Assembly: GCA_021771675.1 (NCBI GenBank)
Contig: JAETOP010000073.1
Span: forward strand, 1-19,022
Length of the DNA: 19,022 nucleotides
Direction: 5' to 3'
Source: Oscillospiraceae bacterium
Lineage (GTDB): Bacteria; Bacillota_A; Clostridia; Oscillospirales; Oscillospiraceae
The position numbers and the translations under genes are program-made. Shown here piece by piece: positions 15,028 to 19,022 of the stretch (position 1 is the first letter of the stretch; each line of letters opens with the position of its first letter). Under the pieces are notes generated by a model that worked only from the letters and a program-made list of their open reading frames with translations, was not told the DNA's origin and ran no database searches.

Positions 15028-15771
15028 ATGCCTATCATTTATCTGTCCCCATCTACGCAAGAGTCCAATATGTATGTCACTGGCGGCAGTGAGGAGGAGT
15101 GGATGAACCGGCTGGCCGACGCTATGATCCCCTATTTGGACGCGTCCGGCATCCGCTATACCCGCAACACGCCGGACATGACCGCCGCGTCCTCCATCCG
15201 GGCTTCCAACGCCGGTACTTATGACCTGCACCTGGCACTGCACTCCAACGCCTCCGCCCCCAGCAACTACGGCGGCACCCGGGGGATCATCGTGTTCTAC
15301 TATCCCGGAAGCACCAAGGGCAAGCGGGCGGCGGAAATCATGGCGGACAACCTGAAGGCCATCTATCCCCTGCCCAACAAGGTGCGGGCGGAGGCCACCA
15401 CCTCCATCGGCGAGGTGCGGCAGCCCCGGGCTCCGTCGGTGTTCATTGAGCTGGGCTACCACGACAATGAGGACGACGCCACCTGGATCAAGAATAACCT
15501 GAACCAGATCGCCCGCACCATCGTGCTGGCCCTTACCGAGTATTTCGGCATTCCGTTCCTGGCACCTGGGGGCGCTCCCCGGCAGGGCGTGGTGGACGTG
15601 GACTGGGGCTATCTGAACATCCGGGCCAGGCCGTCCACCTCCGCCCCGGTGATTGCCAAGGCCTATGACGGCGCGCGGCTGACCATTCTGAACCAGTGGC
15701 AGGGCTGGTATCTGGTGTCCTTCGACGGCGCCGAGGGCTATGCCAACAGCGATTTCATCACCCTACTCTGA
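15028..15771 (+). CDS. N-acetylmuramoyl-L-alanine amidase (Amidase_3) with SH3 domain
   Basis: This is a zinc amidase-fold protein that would cut the bond between N-acetylmuramate and L-Ala in peptidoglycan. The amidase-3 domain spans about 1-175: a Glu in SEEEWMN (zinc ligand), His72 in LALHSNA, and Glu141 in VFIELGYHDN (catalytic). The first histidine ligand of classical members is absent; the N-terminus reads IIYLSPSTQ instead, a pattern I recall from a Clostridia subfamily. A bacterial SH3 domain (about 189-247, WGYLNIRARPSTSAPVI) would bind the cell wall. There is no signal peptide or membrane helix, so release needs lysis, a holin or another route. The ATG has AAAGGAGG 8 nt upstream. 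It lacks phage neighbours, so it is probably a host wall enzyme. Confidence 0.87.
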   Translation: MPIIYLSPSTQESNMYVTGGSEEEWMNRLADAMIPYLDASGIRYTRNTPDMTAASSIRASNAGTYDLHLALHSNASAPSNYGGTRGIIVFYYPGSTKGKRAAEIMADNLKAIYPLPNKVRAEATTSIGEVRQPRAPSVFIELGYHDNEDDATWIKNNLNQIARTIVLALTEYFGIPFLAPGGAPRQGVVDVDWGYLNIRARPSTSAPVIAKAYDGARLTILNQWQGWYLVSFDGAEGYANSDFITLL

Positions 15772-16054
15772 CCCTGTGCAGGGAACCGCCCCCACATCGG
15801 CCCGCCTGCCCAGAGGCCATGTGTGGGTGCCGGCGGGAGATCTCCCCGCTGCCCTGCGGGCGCTGGAGCTGCTTCAGACGGTTCCGTCTCCGGAAGATCC
15901 CACCCCGCCGCCGGGAACGGACTCCGTCTGAGCTTTACAAATTGTTCAAAGATATTTCAAAGTCTATACACCACTTTGGGCCGGAATATGGTATCCTTAA
16001 CACTGTCAGATGCAATGACAACTCCTCCCTCTCTCTTTTCTTGAATCGACCGGC

Positions 16055-16086
16055 AGCAGCCCACCGCCCCCCTGCGGTGGGCTGCT
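16055..16086. terminator. GC-rich hairpin downstream of the amidase
   Basis: A perfect 13-bp stem (AGCAGCCCACCGC at 16055-16067 with 16074-16086) has a C-rich 6-nt loop. No strong T-tract follows on either strand. It probably ends the amidase transcript. The rest of 15772-16140 holds no gene that I can support. Confidence 0.5.
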
Positions 16087-16141
16087 CCAATTTCCCGGTT
16101 GGCTGCGGTTGGAAAACCGAGAAAAAACTTTAAATTCCCTC

Positions 16142-16170
16142 TTGATTTTTTCCGGGGGGTGTGGTAGTAT
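16142..16170 (+). promoter_or_regulatory. Possible promoter of the tRNA-Pro gene
   Basis: TTGATT (16142-16147) and TAGTAT (16165-16170) are separated by 17 nt and lie 28 nt before the tRNA. Each box matches the consensus at four of six positions, so this is a moderate call. Confidence 0.45.
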
Positions 16171-16198
16171 ATTTGAGGTTCATGGAATAACCTTGTAT

Positions 16199-16275
16199 CC
16201 GGGTGTGGCGAAGTTTGGTATCGCGCTTGACTGGGGGTCAAGAGGCCGCAGGTTCAAGTCCTGTCACTCGGACCA
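16199..16275 (+). tRNA. tRNA-Pro (anticodon GGG)
   Basis: A complete cloverleaf can be drawn. The acceptor arm CCGGGTG pairs with CACTCGG (one wobble), and the D stem is GCGA/TCGC. The anticodon stem CTTGA/TCAAG has loop CTGGGGG, giving anticodon GGG. The T arm GCAGG-TTCAAGT-CCTGT follows, and CCA is encoded. It reads CCC and CCU proline codons. Its 3' half is the likely attachment site of the integrase that follows. Confidence 0.95.
16252..16275. other. Probable attachment site at the tRNA-Pro 3' end
   Basis: The integrase on the minus strand lies 185 bp beyond the tRNA, with its C-terminus toward it. This is the standard layout for elements that insert into the 3' end of a tRNA and restore it. 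The crossover core cannot be fixed because the second copy is not in the window. Confidence 0.55.
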
Positions 16276-16282
16276 TTTTTCC

Positions 16283-16320
16283 GATAAAAACCGCTGATTT
16301 TCAGCGGTTTTTATCATTTT
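16283..16320 (+). terminator. Terminator of the tRNA-Pro transcript
   Basis: A perfect 15-bp stem (GATAAAAACCGCTGA at 16283-16297 with 16301-16315) has a TTT loop and a T-rich tail. It starts 8 bp after the tRNA. Confidence 0.9.
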
Positions 16321-16361
16321 TCGGAACTTTTTATCGATTTTTATTTTTCACACTTGTTGCC

Positions 16362-16379
16362 TGACCCAGATTTGACCCA
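16362..16379. repeat. Two TGACCCA direct repeats, possible integrase arm sites
   Basis: TGACCCA occurs at 16362-16368 and 16373-16379, with an 11-bp period (about one helical turn). They lie between the tRNA and the integrase stop. Short phased direct repeats in this place are typical of arm-type binding sites for the AP2-like N-terminal domain of integrases. Confidence 0.5.
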
Positions 16380-16387
16380 TACCAGCA

Positions 16388-16428
16388 AAATTTCAGGGAG
16401 CGCCGGGTTTTTCTTCCGGCGCTCCCTG
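16388..16428 (-). terminator. Terminator of the integrase operon
   Basis: A perfect 13-bp stem (CAGGGAGCGCCGG at 16394-16406 with 16416-16428) has a 9-nt loop and a short T-run on the minus strand, 31 bp after the integrase stop. Confidence 0.8.
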
Positions 16429-16459
16429 TGTCTATCTCAGTTTTTGCTGCGGCTCCTTT

Positions 16460-17620
16460 TCAGATGGTCTGGGCGATGAACCCTCCCATCCGGTCGGCAG
16501 CTTCTCTCCGCATATCCCCAGTGACGTGGGCGTAGGTATCCAGGGTGAAGCCCGCACTGTAGTGCCCCAGGATGTTTGACACCGTCTTGACGTCCACCCC
16601 CTGCTGGATGGCCAAGGTTGCGAAGGTGTGACGCAGGCCGTGGAAGGGCAGGTTTTCGGTGATCCCCGCCTTCTTCAGCAGGGTCTTGTGCAGCCGCCCG
16701 ATGCAGTCCGGGCCATACATCCTCCCCGTCACCGGCGAGGGGAACATATAGGGGTTGGACGGATGCTTTTCGTGTTCCTGCACCAGCAGATCCACCGTTT
16801 CTTGCGGCAGACAGATCGTCCGCACTGAGTTTGCGGTTTTCGGCTGGGTGACCCGCACCTCCCCTTTCAACCGTCCCGCCGACTTTGACACCGTCAGGGT
16901 TCGGGCTTCTACGTCAAGGTCAGTCCAGAGGAGGGCTGTTATCTCTCCCCTTCTCAGTCCCGTGGTCAGTTCCAGGTAGAACATGGGCAGGACGCCGTGC
17001 TCCTCCGCCGCGCTGAGGTAGGCGCCGATCTGCTCCGCCGGAAGAATCTTCATCTCCTTCTTCTCCTTGGGCGGCAGACGGCAGCCGATGGCCGGGTTGT
17101 AGGGGATCAGGCGCTCCTTCACCGCTTGATCCAGGGCCGTGCGGAGCATGGCGTGAAGTCCCCGCACCGTCCGGGCGCTCAGGCTCCTGTCCTCCATACC
17201 CTCGTATTTCTCCACTCTGCCGCTCTTTTTTGTCTTGTTGTAAAATTTCTGGAGATCCAGGGTGGTGAGCTTTTCCAGCTTGATCTTGCCGATGTTGGGC
17301 GCAATATGGTGCTCAATATAGCTGCGGTAGTATTCCGCTGTGCTGTCCTTGACGGAAGGCTTACAGTAGTTCTCATGCCAGAGCCAGCACCATTCCTCCA
17401 CCGTGTACTGGCCAGCCTTGGTCACGTCGATTTTCCCGTTTTTCTCAATGGCCTGGGCCAGCTTCTCCTTGCACTCTTTCTGTGTTTTGGCCAGTACGTT
17501 TTTGTAGATGGCCTTGCCCGTCACCGGGTCGCGGCCCGCCGTATACCGGCCCTCCCAGCGGCCATCGGGGCGCTTTCGCAGGCTGCCTTCGCCGTTTGCT
17601 CTTTTCTTACCCGTGGTCAT
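16460..17620 (-). CDS. int: Tyrosine integrase of the tRNA-Pro element
   Basis: This phage/ICE-type integrase would insert the right-hand element into the tRNA-Pro 3' end and excise it. The 386 residues show an AP2-like arm-binding domain (about 8-60, with NGEGSLRKRPDGRWEGRY), a core-binding domain (about 72-180) and a catalytic domain with all key residues. These are Arg223 in TGLRRGE, Lys261 in QPKT, His327 and Arg330 in FHGLRH, His353 in LGHY and Tyr363 in LDTYAHV. The ATG at 17618-17620 overlaps the upstream stop (ATGA), with GGAGGTG before it, so translation is coupled to the preceding small gene. It shares the catalytic layout but little sequence with the integrase at 2680, so the two belong to separate elements. 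Confidence 0.95.
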   Translation of the reverse strand: MTTGKKRANGEGSLRKRPDGRWEGRYTAGRDPVTGKAIYKNVLAKTQKECKEKLAQAIEKNGKIDVTKAGQYTVEEWCWLWHENYCKPSVKDSTAEYYRSYIEHHIAPNIGKIKLEKLTTLDLQKFYNKTKKSGRVEKYEGMEDRSLSARTVRGLHAMLRTALDQAVKERLIPYNPAIGCRLPPKEKKEMKILPAEQIGAYLSAAEEHGVLPMFYLELTTGLRRGEITALLWTDLDVEARTLTVSKSAGRLKGEVRVTQPKTANSVRTICLPQETVDLLVQEHEKHPSNPYMFPSPVTGRMYGPDCIGRLHKTLLKKAGITENLPFHGLRHTFATLAIQQGVDVKTVSNILGHYSAGFTLDTYAHVTGDMRREAADRMGGFIAQTI

Positions 17621-17913
17621 TCACCTCCGTTTCTGATGTCACCATCGTTGTTGTCCATACACTCGGCCATCATCCTGACGCCCAGCCGGAAGCCCATGAT
17701 GAAGTTTTCCAGAGCGGTGATGCTGTCGATCTCCTGTTGAGACCGGGTAAACCTGGTCAGGATCGTCCGCCCGGTCTCGTCGAGAAGTTCCTCCAACTGT
17801 TTTTCGCATAGGGTGACGCGATCCACCGCACGACGCAGTTCCGAGCTTGGAACCATATTCTGCTCGTGGGGCATGATATTGCCGTAGTAGAAATCTTCCA
17901 AAGTTCTTCGCAT
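17617..17913 (-). CDS. Small DUF6809-like protein coupled to the integrase
   Basis: This is a 98-residue soluble, mostly helical, charged protein. It starts MRRTLEDFYYGNI, carries a conserved-looking SSELRRAVDRV segment (about 23-33) and ends with ALENFIMGFRLGVRMMAECM. I recognise the pattern as that of DUF6809 proteins, which have no known function, with moderate confidence. The ATG at 17911-17913 has AGGAGG 8 nt upstream; the frame is open to 17967 but without a site there. Its stop overlaps the integrase start by 4 nt. That position suggests a role in integration or its control, such as a directionality factor, but no helix-turn-helix is visible. Confidence 0.8.
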   Translation of the reverse strand: MRRTLEDFYYGNIMPHEQNMVPSSELRRAVDRVTLCEKQLEELLDETGRTILTRFTRSQQEIDSITALENFIMGFRLGVRMMAECMDNNDGDIRNGGE

Positions 17914-17967
17914 TCTTCTCGCCTCCTGTAGCGACACACCATACCACAGACCGGCGGGAATATCCAC

Positions 17968-18179
17968 GGCAAACAGGAAGAATTATCAATCCAGACACAT
18001 CTTTTTTGCCTGTGGTAGCTGCCCTTTTGAGGAAGATACTGGTGCAATTCACATCCTCGCACAGCGGTGTGCAAAGGGGTCGATGCCGCATTCCATGTGC
18101 TGAAAGGGTATAGAATATTGCCTGTCCCGCAGGATGGGCACAAACCGCCTCACAGGGGCGGACAAGTTGAAAACGGCTT
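17968..18179. other. Intergenic region before the small gene and integrase
   Basis: No gene is firmly supported. On the minus strand a 34-codon frame from a GTG ends at 18027 with HMECGIDPFAHRCARM. An overlapping frame contains CPSCGTG followed by further cysteines. Neither has a clear ribosome binding site. One of them may be a small zinc-binding protein, but the frame cannot be chosen from this sequence. Confidence 0.3.
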
Positions 18180-18207
18180 GGGGGCCGCTCCGCAGGGAGC
18201 GGCCCCC
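18180..18207 (-). terminator. Terminator-like hairpin after the stalk-domain gene
   Basis: A perfect 12-bp GC-rich stem (GGGGGCCGCTCC at 18180-18191 with 18196-18207) has a 4-nt loop. It lies 21 bp beyond the stop at 18229. The T-run on the minus strand is weak and delayed. Confidence 0.65.
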
Positions 18208-18228
18208 AGTGATTCGCCGTGGCAGGCG

Positions 18229-18897
18229 CTATTGCGGATACCGGGTGTAGCTGATATAATGTGGCTGTTGCTCCAGCCACCAGCGGAAATACCGTCCGCC
18301 CCACCGGGCATGGTTATTCGTGCCGCTCTCGGTGATCTTGATGTACTCGTCTGTTTTATCCACCACAACCACCACATGGTAGGACTCGGTGCTTTCGTAT
18401 TCTACAAGGTCGCCGGGTCTGAGCTGCTCCCAGCTTGGGCGGTCAATCCGCCTCCACGGAAGGTCACCGAAAGCGGCATCGCTGCACAGTGTAGCCCAGC
18501 CGGAGCAGTGGGTGCCCTGGTGGTAGGGCCCACCGCTGTTGGAGCGGTAGGGCGTGGGGAACTCTGTCCCGGTGGGGTAGGTTTGCTTCAGTTGCGCCAG
18601 GACGGCCTGCACGCTTTCCTCGGTGACGGTAGCTGCAGACTGTACCTCGTCCTGGTAAGGCTGAGTGCTGTTGATGTAGACGGAGTTGGTAGCGGCATCG
18701 TAGGTCACGCCGAAATCCACCGCCCTGCCGATATCCCGGAGCCGGACGTAGTTGTTACCGCCGATATTGTAGGCGGTCATGTCCTCCCGCTGGTCGTCCA
18801 CGTAGATGGGCTGGCTGCTGGGGCGGGCGGCGAGCGAGTCTGCCGCCTGGACAGCGGGGCCACATAGGGCCATGCCCGCAAGGATTCCGATCCCCAT
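18229..18897 (-). CDS. Exported stalk-domain protein with papain-like (CHAP/NlpC-like) domain
   Basis: This is a secreted protein that may cut peptidoglycan or bind the cell surface. A hydrophobic N-terminus with an Ala-x-Ala end (GPAVQA, about residue 18) looks like a signal peptide. Next is a copper-amine-oxidase-N-like stalk domain (about 30-78, YNIGGNNYVRLRDIGRAV). The C-terminal domain has likely catalytic Cys131 in THCSGWATL and His174 in SYHVVVVV, with PGDLVEYES between, as in papain-like CHAP/NlpC folds. The ATG at 18895-18897 has GGGAAG 8 nt upstream but leaves no positive charge before the hydrophobic stretch. The frame extends upstream to a TTG at 18981 and includes basic residues, so the start is uncertain. 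It ends in TAG. Confidence 0.78.
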   Translation of the reverse strand: MGIGILAGMALCGPAVQAADSLAARPSSQPIYVDDQREDMTAYNIGGNNYVRLRDIGRAVDFGVTYDAATNSVYINSTQPYQDEVQSAATVTEESVQAVLAQLKQTYPTGTEFPTPYRSNSGGPYHQGTHCSGWATLCSDAAFGDLPWRRIDRPSWEQLRPGDLVEYESTESYHVVVVVDKTDEYIKITESGTNNHARWGGRYFRWWLEQQPHYISYTRYPQ

Positions 18898-19022
18898 AAA
18901 AATTGCTTCCCGTTTTCTATTACAATAAGTTTGGTTGGAACCCTCGGCAGCCAGCCGGGGGTTTCGTCCGTCTCGCGCCAAAGCTACAATGAGAGGAGCA
19001 ACTGGCTGACCATCGTTTTCTT
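18898..19022. other. Leader region of the stalk-domain gene
   Basis: On the minus strand a hairpin (CCCCGGC facing GCCGAGGG, near 18938-18961) precedes an AT-rich stretch and the chosen start. No consensus promoter is obvious before the window ends. Confidence 0.35.

Larger units (their letters stand above)
16276..19022. mobile_element. Right-hand integrated element (tRNA-Pro end)
   Basis: The tRNA gene, a tyrosine integrase facing it, a coupled small protein and an exported protein with a stalk domain form one end of an integrative element or prophage-like island. Everything after the tRNA is read on the minus strand. The far end is outside the window, so its type cannot be told: no relaxase, capsid or conjugation gene is visible here. 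Confidence 0.6.

Noticed and set aside
17757..18143. Minus-strand frame with CPSCGTG and other cysteines
   Set aside because: It overlaps most of the DUF6809-like gene in another frame and has no ribosome site. The zinc-ribbon look may be chance, so it is only noted in the intergenic entry.
18067..18867. A 266-codon plus-strand frame opposite the stalk-domain gene
   Set aside because: It is an antisense shadow; the minus strand shows a signal peptide, stalk domain and papain-like motifs.
1..19022. CRISPR array or insertion sequence
   Set aside because: I found no regularly spaced repeats and no transposase motif with terminal inverted repeats.

Overview
The window looks like a chromosomal stretch of a commensal gut Clostridia bacterium, most likely Oscillospiraceae-like. 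I infer this from the strong Gram-positive ribosome binding sites, the GC-rich core genes, and the family mix: hybrid sensor kinase with a solute-binding lipoprotein, clostripain-type C11 protease, the amidase variant with a Ser-Pro-Ser N-terminus, and a stalk-domain/papain-like protein. No species call can be made from the sequence alone. GC-rich core DNA (about 6.3-16.2 kb) is flanked by two unrelated mobile regions.

Left region (1 to about 5.11 kb): a decayed mosaic mobile element. It carries a truncated CRESS-DNA-virus-like Rep (HUH nuclease plus the start of a helicase domain). Just upstream of that gene is a near-perfect CRESS-type replication origin: a 13-bp stem whose loop holds TAGTATTAC on the rep strand. 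Beside it lie an 80-bp imperfect palindrome, a large serine recombinase, an intact tyrosine recombinase, a cluster of hairpins, and a replication-initiator-like gene interrupted by four in-frame stops that are all TAG. At about 5.10-5.12 kb this gene runs head-on into the cut-off 3' end of an XRE/TPR regulator gene, which is itself interrupted by one TAG. This junction looks like a recombination scar.

Centre (about 5.1-16.1 kb): the XRE/TPR regulator remnant with its own strong promoter, a small divergent ORF, and an S41-like protease lipoprotein. Next is a hybrid histidine kinase whose stop codon overlaps the start of a sugar-type solute-binding lipoprotein, probably one sensing unit. Then come a membrane-anchored C11 (clostripain-like) protease and an amidase-3/SH3 protein. 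Several promoters and intrinsic terminators separate these units clearly.

Right region (about 16.2 kb to the end): a tRNA-Pro(GGG) gene, followed by the end of an integrated element. This contains terminators, two TGACCCA repeats, a tyrosine integrase translationally coupled to a small DUF6809-like protein, and an exported stalk-domain/cysteine-peptidase-like protein. The tRNA 3' end is the likely attachment site; the far end of the element lies outside the window.

The most unusual point is the CRESS-like Rep/origin pair inside a bacterial integrative element. The all-amber interruption pattern next to it comes second.
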